DNA of 60,813 nucleotides from Butyrivibrio sp. NC3005 (GCF_000424545.1 NZ_AUKC01000022.1:1-60813); one strand, 5' to 3'; counted from the first letter of the stretch, positions 18,617 to 27,572 are shown. The notes: generated by a model not told the origin, from the sequence alone. Numbers and translations are program-made.

Positions 18617-19072
18617 ATGTCAGGAATAGGTAGTATAAACGGATATGGTGGCTTTAATGGACAAGGTTTATCTACAGGCTCCTATGATATCCAAAAAGCC
18701 GGCAGAAAATCTTCTCCTCAGGAATGTGAAACATGCAAGAATCGCAAATATAAAGACGGTTCTGATGAAATGGTGTCGTACAAAAGTGCGCAGCATATTT
18801 CTCCAGAAGCTTCAGCTGGTGCTGTAAGAGCACATGAAGGCGAGCACGTTAAAAATGCCTACAATAAAGCTGCTCAAAATAATGGAACTGTTATCAATGC
18901 TTCAGTGTCCATAAAAACTGAGATTTGTCCAGAATGTGGAAGATCCTATGTCGCAGGAGGTGTGACTAACACACAGATTAAATACAGGAATGAAGATAAT
19001 CCTTATCAGAAGGATTTAAAGAGTCAGGATGCGATAAAATATAAAGGAATGAATGTAGACTATGTTGCATAA
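18617..19072 (+). CDS. SprA-related putative metalloprotease
   Basis: Protein of 151 residues. It has a Gly-rich start (GIGSINGYGGFNG), two Cys pairs that could bind zinc (CETCKNRKY and ICPECGRSY), and a central RAHEGEHVKNAY that resembles the HExxH metal site of the SprA-related family, except that the spacing is H-E-G-E-H. The family is widespread in Firmicutes without a firm function. The start follows AAGGAGG. No signal peptide is seen. A strong terminator follows at 19082-19124. Confidence 0.7.
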   Translation: MSGIGSINGYGGFNGQGLSTGSYDIQKAGRKSSPQECETCKNRKYKDGSDEMVSYKSAQHISPEASAGAVRAHEGEHVKNAYNKAAQNNGTVINASVSIKTEICPECGRSYVAGGVTNTQIKYRNEDNPYQKDLKSQDAIKYKGMNVDYVA

Positions 19073-19081
19073 CTCATTCCT

Positions 19082-19124
19082 AAAAAGAGTTTGCCTATAA
19101 TAATATTAAGGCAAACTCTTTTTT
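19082..19124 (+). terminator. Rho-independent terminator of the SprA-like gene
   Basis: AAAAAGAGTTTGCCT and AGGCAAACTCTTTTTT form a 15-bp stem around an AT-rich loop, ending in a T-run, 10 bases past the stop codon. Confidence 0.95.
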
Positions 19125-19261
19125 AAATCTAAAACATATTTTTTAGATGTATTTTATAGAATATTTATCTTCTCTTTTTTGGCAGTTTAGGATTATAGGT
19201 TATTATAATTACATCGAAGAACCCCTCTTCGAACCCCTCAACAAAACTTTTTTTCATATCG

Positions 19262-19289
19262 CCCGAGCAGGTTCCCTATCCTGCTCGGG
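19262..19289. terminator. Strong GC hairpin between convergent genes
   Basis: CCCGAGCAGG and CCTGCTCGGG form a perfect 10-bp stem with loop TTCCCTAT. It lies 60 bases beyond the end of the leftward vWA gene. Flanking T-runs are weak on both strands, so it may be a weak terminator or an RNA-stabilising end. Confidence 0.5.
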
Positions 19290-19348
19290 TCCTCCCATTT
19301 TATTGGATGTTTTATTTATAGATTTTTGTCAATTTCTTATCCATATAT

Positions 19349-21121
19349 TTAGTCACAAAGTTTTTTTACAAGGAACATAAGTTCTGCTTTATACTCATCA
19401 TCTGAGATATTCAATTCTTTAATATTGTTATATATATTCTCACAGCTAAGATCTGATGCATATTTATTTCCTTCCAAAAGCTGTGCAAACTCAGCAACAT
19501 AAGATGCAAAAAGGAAATTTTTAGACGGTGAATTTGTGATATTATCCTTACTTACTACTTTTTCCTCTTGAACAGAAGTATCTTTATCAGGCTCTTTATA
19601 TCTAATCCTGATAGTAGCAAGTTCTCTTGCATACTTAACTTCATTATCAATAGCAGCATTCTTCATTACCTGATCATTTTTTTCTTCTTTTGATGAGGTA
19701 TTACTATTTGCCTTATCTTTTTCTTCATCTTGTTTTGAAGCATCTTTACTTGTTCTTGATGATTCTTCATCTTTCTTCTGATATTTTAGATCTGGACTAT
19801 CAGATGTTTTCTCATCTTCTACTCCTTGAGGAACTATCTCATACAAAGCTATAACCTGGTGTCCTGCTCCGATTTCTCCGCCATCTTTTTTATCGTCTTT
19901 AAAATCTTCTGCACTCATTTGTCTGTTTTCATAGCCAATCTGTCTATAAGATTTAACATTTTCAGGATTGAACTCTATCTGCAATTTCACATCTTTAGCT
20001 ATTGTTACGAGGGTTGCACTCATTTCTTCGACAAAAACTTTTTTGGCTTCCATTGTTGAATCTATATATGAATAGTTTCCATTTCCATAGTCTGCAAGTG
20101 CTTCCATGTTGTTATCTTTGACATTTCCTGTCCCAAATCCGAGAACTGACAAGAATACTCCGGAATCCTTCTTATTAGTGATGAATTTCTTCAATTCTTC
20201 TTCATCAGATATTCCTACATTCAAATCTCCGTCTGTTGCCATAATAACTCTATTGTTGCCGCCCTTGATGAAATTGTCTTTGGCAACTTCATATGCCATT
20301 TTAATTCCCGCTTCTCCGTTAGTACATCCATCAGCCTCAAGACTGTTTATTGCCTTTTGTATCTTTTCTTTTTCTCCTCCATTTGCACCGTTTAGAACAA
20401 TTTTTTCTTCGCCGGAGTATGTAACAATGCTGATTCTATCATCTTCTGTTAGATTATCTACAAGTTTTCCAAAAGATTTCTTCAAAAGAGGAAGTTTGTC
20501 ATCATCCATCATAGAACCTGATACATCTATTAAAAAGACAAGGTTACTATGTGGCATTTCAGATGCTTTGAGTTTCTTTGTAGTAACCCCCACAAACATT
20601 AGCTGATGCTTGTCATTCCACGGACAAGCTGCAACTTCTGTTGTTACTCCAAACTTATTGTTTCCGCTTGGATCATCCAAATCGTAATGAAAATAGTTGA
20701 TAAATTCCTCAGCTCTAACAGCATCCTTATTTATTGTTGCAAGACTTACACCATCATTAATCATTCTTCTTACATTTGCATAGCTTGCAGTATCAACATC
20801 TGCAGCAAACGTTGAAAGCGGATTTTTTGTCACGTCAAAGAAATCATTATTCTCTAGCTTGGTATATCCTTCGGTGTTATTGTATTCTTCTACTCCGCCT
20901 TCTGTATCGTAGCTATCCTCACACTCTACGCATTCGGCCGCTGTCTGGTCTGAGTAAGTTTTGGCATTATTAACAATTTTGCTTTCTGTAGCTTTTGGCT
21001 GCTCGGCAGTGCCGCTACTTGTTTCTCTAGAACCTCCGCATCCAGATATTAATACTGTGGATGTCATAGCGCATGCAAGTGCTCTGACAAATCTTTGCCT
21101 AATAACAAGTGTTCCTTTCAT
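19349..21121 (-). CDS. YfbK-like von Willebrand A domain lipoprotein
   Basis: Protein of 590 residues. A signal peptide ends in the lipobox LISGC (Cys 28), so it should be anchored outside the membrane. An N-terminal von Willebrand-associated region (about 95-190, FAADVDTASYANVRR) leads into a vWA domain (about 193-375) with an intact metal site DVSGSM and later TDGD. The C-terminal region (about 380-590) resembles the domain that follows vWA in YfbK proteins and has a long Lys/Glu/Ser-rich insert near 420-480. GGAGGG precedes the start by 9 bases. It is the third gene after an ECF sigma and its anti-sigma, so it is likely a target or part of that signalling system. Confidence 0.82.
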   Translation of the reverse strand: MKGTLVIRQRFVRALACAMTSTVLISGCGGSRETSSGTAEQPKATESKIVNNAKTYSDQTAAECVECEDSYDTEGGVEEYNNTEGYTKLENNDFFDVTKNPLSTFAADVDTASYANVRRMINDGVSLATINKDAVRAEEFINYFHYDLDDPSGNNKFGVTTEVAACPWNDKHQLMFVGVTTKKLKASEMPHSNLVFLIDVSGSMMDDDKLPLLKKSFGKLVDNLTEDDRISIVTYSGEEKIVLNGANGGEKEKIQKAINSLEADGCTNGEAGIKMAYEVAKDNFIKGGNNRVIMATDGDLNVGISDEEELKKFITNKKDSGVFLSVLGFGTGNVKDNNMEALADYGNGNYSYIDSTMEAKKVFVEEMSATLVTIAKDVKLQIEFNPENVKSYRQIGYENRQMSAEDFKDDKKDGGEIGAGHQVIALYEIVPQGVEDEKTSDSPDLKYQKKDEESSRTSKDASKQDEEKDKANSNTSSKEEKNDQVMKNAAIDNEVKYARELATIRIRYKEPDKDTSVQEEKVVSKDNITNSPSKNFLFASYVAEFAQLLEGNKYASDLSCENIYNNIKELNISDDEYKAELMFLVKKLCD

Positions 21122-21149
21122 AATCTTTATCCCTCCATACCTTTTTCAT

Positions 21150-21168
21150 GAATCGTAATATACGATTC
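21150..21168. promoter_or_regulatory. Perfect palindrome upstream of the vWA gene
   Basis: GAATCGTA and TACGATTC face each other across ATA, about 30 bases before the vWA start codon. Direct copies of a TTGTTACTATTT-like sequence follow at about 21180-21215. This could be an operator or a processing hairpin. Confidence 0.45.
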
Positions 21169-21235
21169 TCTTGCTATTTCCTTGTTACTATTTATTTGTT
21201 ACTATTTCTTGCTATTCAATAATAGTAACAATTGA

Positions 21236-22162
21236 TTATTTTATCTGTTCAACTTTTTCCATTATTGTTGCTCTTGTTTCATCAGAATCATAGCATTTGA
21301 ACAAATACTTGTATCCTTCACTATCCCAGATAGCGACTTTTATGTTGTCTTTATCCTGTCCCTTTAATGTTATTGTCAATCCATTTTTCTGTTCTTTGCT
21401 TTCGTATGAATATTTTGACTCTTCTTCGTCAAGCTCTGCTTTAGATATTGACTTTTCGATTACATACAGCTTTCTTCCATTCGTATCAGAGAAAAAGACT
21501 GATATTTTCTTTCTCTTTATAGCTAAATATTCTTCTATGCTATTTTCTGCTGGTTCAGGATAAGATATTTTGAATCCAGCATACTTTTCTGCTTCTTCCA
21601 AGGTTCTAAAGGTGGTTTTGGCGTTTATTGATGTTTCTTCTTTTTTACCATCCTTATTCTTTGACTCAGCTCCATCACTCTTTATTTCTGAAGTATCTGT
21701 TGGAATAGCACTTTCTTCCATACTCTCTGTTTCTGAATTTGATTTATGGCTAGAACCTTGCCTATTGATATCTTTAGGTACTTCTAAAACCTTGGCATTT
21801 TCTTTTTCGCTATTTTCTTTGATTTCCTGACTGTTATCAGCTTTTTCTGCTGGTTCATAGCACTGATCAGTTGCTTGTTCTGCCTGTTCATCATGTTCTG
21901 CTCCTTCTGTTACTAGACTATTTCCAGTATCGCTATAAATGTTTGGCGACGAAGTGCTGCAGTTTTCATTGTTATTAGAACCCTTGATATATGCAAATGC
22001 CAGCACTGCAGCTGCCAAGGTTGCTAAAACTCCTACCGTTCTAGGTGAAAATACTCTGATTTTCTTCTTTGATGGCGAAGTATTCATTGCTTCTTCTATA
22101 AACTTATCATCAATCTCTCCGAATGCATCCAAGAGTTTATCAGCTTTATCTTCTCTATTCAT
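21236..22162 (-). CDS. Membrane anti-sigma factor-like protein
   Basis: Protein of 308 residues. A cytoplasmic start of about 37 residues (DKADKLLDAFGEIDDKFIEEAM) is followed by one membrane helix (VGVLATLAAAVLAFAYI, near 43-60), then an extracellular Ser/Glu/Lys-rich linker and a C-terminal globular part (about 185-308). This is the usual form of ECF anti-sigma factors that hold their sigma at the membrane. Its start overlaps the sigma stop by four bases (ATGA), as expected for a coupled pair. The extracellular part presumably senses a signal, but I recognise no known sensor domain in it. Confidence 0.75.
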   Translation of the reverse strand: MNREDKADKLLDAFGEIDDKFIEEAMNTSPSKKKIRVFSPRTVGVLATLAAAVLAFAYIKGSNNNENCSTSSPNIYSDTGNSLVTEGAEHDEQAEQATDQCYEPAEKADNSQEIKENSEKENAKVLEVPKDINRQGSSHKSNSETESMEESAIPTDTSEIKSDGAESKNKDGKKEETSINAKTTFRTLEEAEKYAGFKISYPEPAENSIEEYLAIKRKKISVFFSDTNGRKLYVIEKSISKAELDEEESKYSYESKEQKNGLTITLKGQDKDNIKVAIWDSEGYKYLFKCYDSDETRATIMEKVEQIK

Positions 22163-22716
22163 AATAATTGTTCCTTTTCCAAAAAAATCTGCAACTTTTT
22201 TCTGCTTCTTGATAAAGTCATTTTTACCTGACTTTCTGATATTCCTAGTTTTTTGGCTATTTCTTTAACCGGTGTCATGAAAAAATATCTCATAACCAGC
22301 ATTTTTCTTTTGTCTTCCTGCATATTTTCGAGAAAAACATTGATTTTTGCTGCTAATTCTTTGGCTATTATTTCCTGTTCGATATTTTTTTCATCACTAA
22401 TGCATTCAGATAATTCATCTAAAATAACGTATGATTCGCCATTCCCTCGTTTTTGTGCATGCTTATCGCGCCAGGCATTTATCGAAAGATTTCTTGTTAT
22501 TTTACCTAGAAAGCTTTGCAAAAAGTTTGGAATAGTGGGTGGAATTGAGTTCCAGGCTTTAAACCATGTATCGTTCACACATTCTTTCGAATCCTCCTCA
22601 TTATTTAATACGTTCCAGGCAATTTTATAACAATAGTTACCGTATTTTTTTTCTGTTTCTGATATAGCTTGTTCTTGCCGGCTCATGAACAAAGCTATGA
22701 TATCTTTATCTTCCAT
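22159..22716 (-). CDS. ECF-type RNA polymerase sigma factor
   Basis: Protein of 185 residues with sigma-70 region 2 (about 22-90: YKIAWNVLNNEEDSKECVNDTWFKAW, quoted in part as ECVNDTWFKAW) and region 4 (about 125-180: TPVKEIAKKLGISESQVK, a helix-turn-helix). Regions 1 and 3 are absent, which places it in the ECF group. It directs polymerase to a stress- or envelope-type regulon, probably including its own operon. GGAGGAG lies 2-3 bases before ATG 22716. The next gene overlaps by four bases and is the likely anti-sigma factor. Confidence 0.9.
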   Translation of the reverse strand: MEDKDIIALFMSRQEQAISETEKKYGNYCYKIAWNVLNNEEDSKECVNDTWFKAWNSIPPTIPNFLQSFLGKITRNLSINAWRDKHAQKRGNGESYVILDELSECISDEKNIEQEIIAKELAAKINVFLENMQEDKRKMLVMRYFFMTPVKEIAKKLGISESQVKMTLSRSRKKLQIFLEKEQLL

Positions 22717-23070
22717 TTCTCCTCCAATATTTTGTTTTCAAGCGCTTTCAATAATACAGACACTATTATACTAAAAAAGGTCACTCTATTTTTTCAAAAA
22801 ATAAAAACGTCTTTAGTTGTTGGAATATGTGTCTTATTACCATCAAATACCTGTGATAATGAAATGTTTGCGTACGTCGTCGCATATACAAACAATAAAT
22901 GTATTCCAATCAATCAAAGACGTTTCTACTCTATGATTTTCTATAGTTTTATTTACTTTTTGTGCTTTTTCCCTTTTTTATTTTGGGCTTTTCAAATTTT
23001 GTTTTTAATCCACTTTTTCAATTTTGGCTTTTTGATTTTCTAGTTTGACTTTTCAGGATGAATTACCGAT
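22717..23070 (-). other. Leader and promoter region of the sigma operon
   Basis: No gene is seen. On the minus strand a TATAAT box lies at 22770-22765, with an upstream TAG that may form an extended -10. A cre-like palindrome lies between it and the start codon. The remainder up to the thioredoxin stop is T-rich on the plus strand with no clear structure. Confidence 0.5.
22737..22750 (-). promoter_or_regulatory. Putative CcpA cre site
   Basis: TGAAAGCGCTTGAA differs from the cre consensus TGWAARCGYTWNCW at one position. It lies downstream of the TATAAT box and about 20 bases before the sigma start, where binding would block transcription. Confidence 0.45.
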
Positions 23071-23388
23071 TTAAATCATTGCATCAATTTTGGCTGCAAG
23101 TTTATCCTTTGAAACAGCTCCCATTTCATCGCTTACTAGCTTACCATCTTTAATAAAAGCAAAATATGGAATGCTCATAACACCATATTTTTGAGCAAGT
23201 TCTGGCTGCTCATCAACATTTACTTTACCTATCTTTGCTTTGCCCTCATATTCTTCTGCAAGCTTTTCTACAACTGGTCCCATCATCTTACATGGCCCAC
23301 ACCAATCTGCATAAAAGTCAATAAGTACTGGCACATTGCTATTCATAACTTCTGCTTCAAAATTTTCATTTGTAAATCTGTATTCCAT
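23071..23388 (-). CDS. trxA: Thioredoxin
   Basis: Protein of 105 residues, normal thioredoxin length. The active-site WCGPC is at 29-33 (redox Cys 30 and 33), and the cis-Pro loop appears as SIPYF. It reduces protein disulfides in the cytoplasm with electrons from thioredoxin reductase, which is not in this window. GAGG stands 8 bases before the start. It is divergent from an HxlR regulator 182 bases away, which suggests redox or electrophile control. Confidence 0.93.
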   Translation of the reverse strand: MEYRFTNENFEAEVMNSNVPVLIDFYADWCGPCKMMGPVVEKLAEEYEGKAKIGKVNVDEQPELAQKYGVMSIPYFAFIKDGKLVSDEMGAVSKDKLAAKIDAMI

Positions 23389-23428
23389 ATTAATTTCCTC
23401 TTTCTTTTTAAAATAAGCTTTCGTATTC

Positions 23429-23472
23429 TTTACTTTTAGTTGACATTTTTGATGATTTTTATTAAAAGTAAA
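23429..23472. promoter_or_regulatory. Inverted repeat between trxA and hxlR-type gene
   Basis: TTTACTTTTA (23429-23438) and TAAAAGTAAA (23463-23472) are perfect inverted copies 24 bases apart. A TTGACA on the plus strand lies between them. HxlR-family proteins such as YodB and CatR bind palindromes of similar kind (TAC/GTA ends), so this is a candidate operator. Confidence 0.5.
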
Positions 23473-23570
23473 AAAACAATTGCATTTGTCATCTGATAAC
23501 TTTATTATAGGTAGTATAAAAAATATATCAAGTACGCAGTTTTTATTAATCTAGTAAGGAAAATGATACC

Positions 23571-23915
23571 ATGAGTAAAATAGTAAAAAAAGAAACTTTA
23601 TGCGAAGATATTGCTGGTCAGGGATGCGGTTTAAAACGTGTCATTGATATCATCGGCGGAAAATGGAAAATTATGATTTTATGTGTTATTGACAGCAACG
23701 AAGTTGTTCGTTATGGTGAACTAAACCGTTCAATCCATGGAATAACTAATACTATGTTGGCAAATTCTTTAAAAGATCTTGAAACAGATGGTCTTGTTGA
23801 AAGAAAACAATACGATGAAATGCCTGTACGCGTAGAATACAATCTTACACAAAAGGCCAAAAGCCTCATCCCCATTCTCCTTGAACTAAAAAAATGGGGC
23901 GAGGAAAATCTTTGA
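23571..23915 (+). CDS. HxlR family transcriptional regulator
   Basis: Protein of 114 residues, the usual HxlR length, with the winged helix read across GGKWKIMILCVI, RYGELNRSIHGITNTMLANSL (quoted in two parts: RYGELNRSI and ITNTMLANSL) and the wing RVEYNLTQKA. Cys 11 and Cys 19 at the N-terminus match the place of the redox-sensing Cys in many HxlR/YodB/HypR proteins. It likely represses trxA and possibly itself through the shared region. It converges with the dehydrogenase gene, with one base between the two stops. Confidence 0.88.
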   Translation: MSKIVKKETLCEDIAGQGCGLKRVIDIIGGKWKIMILCVIDSNEVVRYGELNRSIHGITNTMLANSLKDLETDGLVERKQYDEMPVRVEYNLTQKAKSLIPILLELKKWGEENL

Positions 23916-23916
23916 C

Positions 23917-24681
23917 TTATCTACTTTTAAACTTCTTTCTTTGTTGATGCCCTGTCATTTTAACAAGAAGATTCGTTGGAACTATCTTTTGAAAAAACAT
24001 CGCAAATTTCATTCTTATACTAGGAACAATGATTATCTTTTTATTCATAATTCCTAGTATAGCTTCCTTTACACATTTTTGAGGTGATATTCCTTTTAAT
24101 GCAAATACCACATCTGCCTTGTCATTAAATTCAGTGTTAACTGGTCCAGGACAAAGTGCTCCGACATAAACACTACTTCCCATTTGAGATAACTCAGCTG
24201 CTACTGCTCTGGTAAGGCTGGTCACGTAGGCTTTACTTGCATAATAGCCCGCCATATATGGACCTCCAGGAAGAAGTCCTGCAGAAGATGCTACATTTAA
24301 AATTCTTCCGTCATTACGTTTTTGCATCATTTGAAGCACACCTTTGAATAAAATATGCATTGCAATATCATTGACATGAATCATCGATATTTCTTTTTTC
24401 AAATCAGTTTCAAGAAATGATCCACACGCTCCAAAACCTGCATTATTAATAAAAATGTCTATTTTTTCTCCTTTAATCGACTCTAGAAGTCTGTAACAGT
24501 CTTCTTCTTTTTCTAAATCAGCAGATATGATTCTAACTGGTGTTTTTAACTCTTTCTCTAACTCTTCCAGTCTTTGAGTTCTTCTTCCGGTTAATATCAA
24601 CCTATACGACATTTTCGATAATTGAAGTGCAAATTCTCTTCCTATTCCAGATGTTGCACCTGTTATTAATGCTGTTTTCAT
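23917..24681 (-). CDS. Short-chain dehydrogenase/reductase (SDR)
   Basis: Protein of 254 residues, classical SDR length. The cofactor loop TGATSGIG is at 8-15, followed by the NNAGFG segment, the catalytic Ser in NVASSAG, and the YYASK motif with Tyr and Lys. It transfers hydride between NAD(P)H and a carbonyl or hydroxyl; the substrate is unknown. The sequence most resembles DltE/YqjQ-type SDRs with a hydrophobic C-terminal tail (IVPTNLLVKM). It lies 33 bases after the AraC regulator on the same strand, so the two may be cotranscribed. Confidence 0.88.
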   Translation of the reverse strand: MKTALITGATSGIGREFALQLSKMSYRLILTGRRTQRLEELEKELKTPVRIISADLEKEEDCYRLLESIKGEKIDIFINNAGFGACGSFLETDLKKEISMIHVNDIAMHILFKGVLQMMQKRNDGRILNVASSAGLLPGGPYMAGYYASKAYVTSLTRAVAAELSQMGSSVYVGALCPGPVNTEFNDKADVVFALKGISPQKCVKEAILGIMNKKIIIVPSIRMKFAMFFQKIVPTNLLVKMTGHQQRKKFKSR

Positions 24682-24714
24682 AGACTTTTTCCTTTTATTA
24701 TCTTATGCAGCTTA

Positions 24715-25461
24715 TTAGTAACACCATTTTTTGTTGCTGTTTTTTTCTCTGTATTGCCTTGGAGTAATTCCTACATGTTGACGAAAAACCTGAATGAAAT
24801 GACTTTGTGATGAAAAATTTAACTTATTTGAGATTTCAATTTCTGAACAATCACTATATTTTAACATATTCATAGCGATTTCCATTTTCTTTTCTCTTAT
24901 ATATGAACTTATTGTAACTCCTACTTCTTTTCGAAACTGTCTGGATAAATAGCTTTGAGATATTCCGACTGCATTGGCTACATCTCCTACGTTAAAGTAT
25001 TCGTTTCTATGAACATATATATAATTTATTGCTTCGGAGATAGACTTAGAAGTTTTGAGACTTCCTTTTTTCAACATCATTCTCTTTGTAAAATCAATTA
25101 CCATTTCATCATGAAGCTTTTCTATTGTATCTATGTTTCCCAAAACATCCATCTTACGGATATAATAATCACTAAGCTGAAATGCTTCTTCATCTACAAG
25201 TCCATTTTCGATACACATTCTAGTAATAAGTGCTGCCGTAACAACGAAATGATATTTCAAGTTTTGAACAGGATTTTTTGATAATACTCCTACTCCCTCT
25301 GTTTGTACAAATCGTTTACTATTTATGTTTTTTTCAATTGCATCCATATCTCCAGATGCAACAGCCTTGTAAAAAGCTATTTCTTCCATGGGTGGGCGAT
25401 GCTCTTTTACAACGTCCGTTTCCATTTCAAAATTATCTTTCTTAGTTTTCATTAAATCCAT
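24715..25461 (-). CDS. AraC family transcriptional regulator
   Basis: Protein of 248 residues. The C-terminal 100 residues hold the two helix-turn-helix units of the AraC family (VGDVANAVGISQSYLSRQF and the second ending FIQVFRQHVGITPRQYR). The N-terminal part is helical, without a cupin fold, so its signal is unknown. Start 25461 has GGAG 8 bases upstream; the longer start at 25488 has none. It follows the hairpin after the permease operon and precedes the SDR gene, its most likely local partner. Confidence 0.88.
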   Translation of the reverse strand: MDLMKTKKDNFEMETDVVKEHRPPMEEIAFYKAVASGDMDAIEKNINSKRFVQTEGVGVLSKNPVQNLKYHFVVTAALITRMCIENGLVDEEAFQLSDYYIRKMDVLGNIDTIEKLHDEMVIDFTKRMMLKKGSLKTSKSISEAINYIYVHRNEYFNVGDVANAVGISQSYLSRQFRKEVGVTISSYIREKKMEIAMNMLKYSDCSEIEISNKLNFSSQSHFIQVFRQHVGITPRQYREKNSNKKWCY

Positions 25462-25521
25462 TTTTATAACTCCGATATTGATGTTCACAGTAAATATGAG
25501 TTTCTATTTCTAAATTAAGCA

Positions 25522-25575
25522 AAATGCCATAAACAATCAATTACCTTTTCAGGTTCTTTCTTGTTTATGGCATTT
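25522..25575 (-). terminator. Long hairpin after the permease operon
   Basis: AAATGCCATAAACAA and TTGTTTATGGCATTT form a perfect 15-bp stem with a 24-base loop, 58 bases beyond the stop of the last permease gene and before the AraC gene. The T-rich tail is weak, but position and stem fit a terminator. Confidence 0.7.
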
Positions 25576-25632
25576 ATATTATCATATATTTTTTTAATCT
25601 AACAGATGAAGGACTAATCTTCCTTGAATCTA

Positions 25633-26520
25633 TTACTCCTTAACGCCACCAAGTGTAAGACCTGTTACGAAGTAACGCTGCAGGAAAGGATAAATACAAA
25701 TGATAGGAAGAATTGTTACCATTGTAGCTGCAGCTCTTACTGATGTAGGTGTTACTGTACCTGTAGCATTTTTCATAGCTTCAACTGACTGTCCCTGGTT
25801 TGTTACAGATGACAGGAGTTTCATAAGTTCGTATTGGAGTGTTGTAAGCTCGCCCTTCATACGGTTGTACAACATTGCATCAAACCATGAGTTCCACTGA
25901 CCAACTGCTACAAACAATGCAACAGTTGCATATACAGGCTTACACAAAGGAGAAATGATCTTTACGAAAATTGTTGTATAGCCAGCACCATCAAGCTGAG
26001 CAGATTCTTCAAGAGAATCTGGAATACCATTCATATATGTTCTGATAACGAGCATATTGAAAGCACTTACCATTCCTGGGATAACATATACCCAGAATGT
26101 ACCTGTAAGATTAAGGTTCTTAAACAATACGAATGTAGGAATAAGACCACCATTAACATACATTGTGATAACCCAGAACAAGGATAACTGTCTGCGGAAG
26201 ATGAAATTCTTACGGCTAACAATGAATGCAAGAATTGCATTTGTTACAAGGGCAAGAAGTGTTCCAATTATTGTTCTAGCAACTGTTATACCTGCACCTG
26301 TAATAAGATTATCCTTATGAAGAACTGTATCATAGTTCTTCAAGGTGAATTTTCTAGGTAAAAGATAAATACCACCTTTTAATGCATCTGTACCATCATT
26401 AAATGAAATAGCTAAAGTATTTAATATAGGATACAGAGTAAGAATAAGGAACACTATCATAAAAATGGCGATAAATGCACTAAAGAGCACATCTTCCGTG
26501 GAATATTTCTTGAGTTTCAT
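25633..26520 (-). CDS. Sugar ABC transporter permease, YtcP/AraQ-like
   Basis: Protein of 295 residues with six predicted membrane helices (first at about 13-33, VLFSAFIAIFMIVFLILTLY, here cited by position). The EAA loop that contacts the ATPase reads ESAQLDGAGYTTIFVKI. It pairs with the preceding LplB-like permease; the two genes overlap by one base (TAATG). Together with the binding lipoprotein they import a carbohydrate or nucleoside-like compound. No ATPase gene is present, so a shared MsmX/MsmK-type ATPase elsewhere must power it. Confidence 0.9.
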   Translation of the reverse strand: MKLKKYSTEDVLFSAFIAIFMIVFLILTLYPILNTLAISFNDGTDALKGGIYLLPRKFTLKNYDTVLHKDNLITGAGITVARTIIGTLLALVTNAILAFIVSRKNFIFRRQLSLFWVITMYVNGGLIPTFVLFKNLNLTGTFWVYVIPGMVSAFNMLVIRTYMNGIPDSLEESAQLDGAGYTTIFVKIISPLCKPVYATVALFVAVGQWNSWFDAMLYNRMKGELTTLQYELMKLLSSVTNQGQSVEAMKNATGTVTPTSVRAAATMVTILPIICIYPFLQRYFVTGLTLGGVKE

Positions 26521-27440
26521 TAGTACAACCTCTCTTCCCCGTGACGCTTTGCAAGACTATTAGCAACAACAATAAGTACAATGCTGACAGCACTCTTGAA
26601 AATACCAGCTGCAGTACCAAGTGCATAGTCATTCTGACTTACACCCCATCTAAGTACGTAAATATCAATAGTCTGAGATACTCTCTGAATCAAACCGTTA
26701 CCTAACAAGTACTGAATTTCGAATCCTGCATTAAGAACGTTACCAACATTCATAAGAAGAAGGATCATGATTGTTGACTTAATACCTGGAAGTGTGATGT
26801 AGCGGATCTTGGAAAGTCTTCCAGCACCATCAATTGAAGCTGCTTCATAAAGAGATGGATCAATTGATGTAATAGCTGCGAGGTAAATAATTGCATTCCA
26901 ACCTGTTTCTTTCCAAACGTTTGCAAATGCAACGATTGGCCAGAAATAGCCAGGATGTGCAAAGAAATCAATTGGCTGCTTTAATATATGAAGATTCATA
27001 AGAATCTCGTTTACAATACCTGTTCCATTTAAGATATCATGGAGAATACCACAAACAATAATCCATGAAAGGAAATGAGGCAGGTATGAAATTGTCTGAA
27101 TCACTTTTTTGGAATATTTAAGTCTAACTTCATTAAGAAGAATTGCAAAAAGTATTGCCATTACAAATGTAACAACAAGGTTGATCACACCCATTGCAAG
27201 GGTATTACGAATTACTCGGATAAATGTCTCATCTGTAAATAATGTCTGGAATTTCTTTAAACCAACAAACTCAGAAGCGAAAATTCCTCTAGCTGGTTTA
27301 TAATTCTGGAAAGCCATAAGCCATCCAAAAAGTGGTAAATAACAAAATATAACACCATATACTACGAATATCAAGGACCAGATCAAAAGAACTCGCTGAT
27401 GACGGATTTCTTTCCAATCTATCTTTTTCTTCTTTTCCAT
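26520..27440 (-). CDS. Sugar ABC transporter permease, LplB-like
   Basis: Protein of about 306 residues, with six membrane helices and the EAA loop YEAASIDGAGRLSKIRYI. It is the first permease of the pair and belongs to the LplB group that works with large binding lipoproteins. Two starts are possible: ATG 27440 with GGGGAG 6 bases upstream, and ATG 27473 with GAGGAG 5 bases upstream, giving 317 residues. I list the shorter one because it starts directly with the basic cytoplasmic tail EKKKKIDWK. A hairpin at 27534-27572 separates it from the lipoprotein gene. Confidence 0.88.
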   Translation of the reverse strand: MEKKKKIDWKEIRHQRVLLIWSLIFVVYGVIFCYLPLFGWLMAFQNYKPARGIFASEFVGLKKFQTLFTDETFIRVIRNTLAMGVINLVVTFVMAILFAILLNEVRLKYSKKVIQTISYLPHFLSWIIVCGILHDILNGTGIVNEILMNLHILKQPIDFFAHPGYFWPIVAFANVWKETGWNAIIYLAAITSIDPSLYEAASIDGAGRLSKIRYITLPGIKSTIMILLLMNVGNVLNAGFEIQYLLGNGLIQRVSQTIDIYVLRWGVSQNDYALGTAAGIFKSAVSIVLIVVANSLAKRHGEERLY

Positions 27441-27533
27441 ACTTTTCTCCCCGATGTTAACAGAAACCTCCATATAGACTCCTCTCTATCTTTTCTGTAT
27501 AAAAGCTCTCAGGTTTGTAATCAATTTAAGGAG

Positions 27534-27572
27534 AAAGCCGACCGGAACCCATAAGACTTACGGCCGGCTTTT
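27534..27572 (-). terminator. Intergenic hairpin between lipoprotein and permease genes
   Basis: AAAGCCGACCG and CGGCCGGCTTT pair with one mismatch around a 17-base loop. Placed after the lipoprotein gene, it may stop part of the transcripts, so that binding protein is made in excess of permeases, which is common in such operons. Confidence 0.7.

Noticed and set aside
20106..20606. Plus-strand frame of 166 codons opposite the vWA gene
   Set aside because: Shadow of the vWA coding sequence; no start signal or family match.
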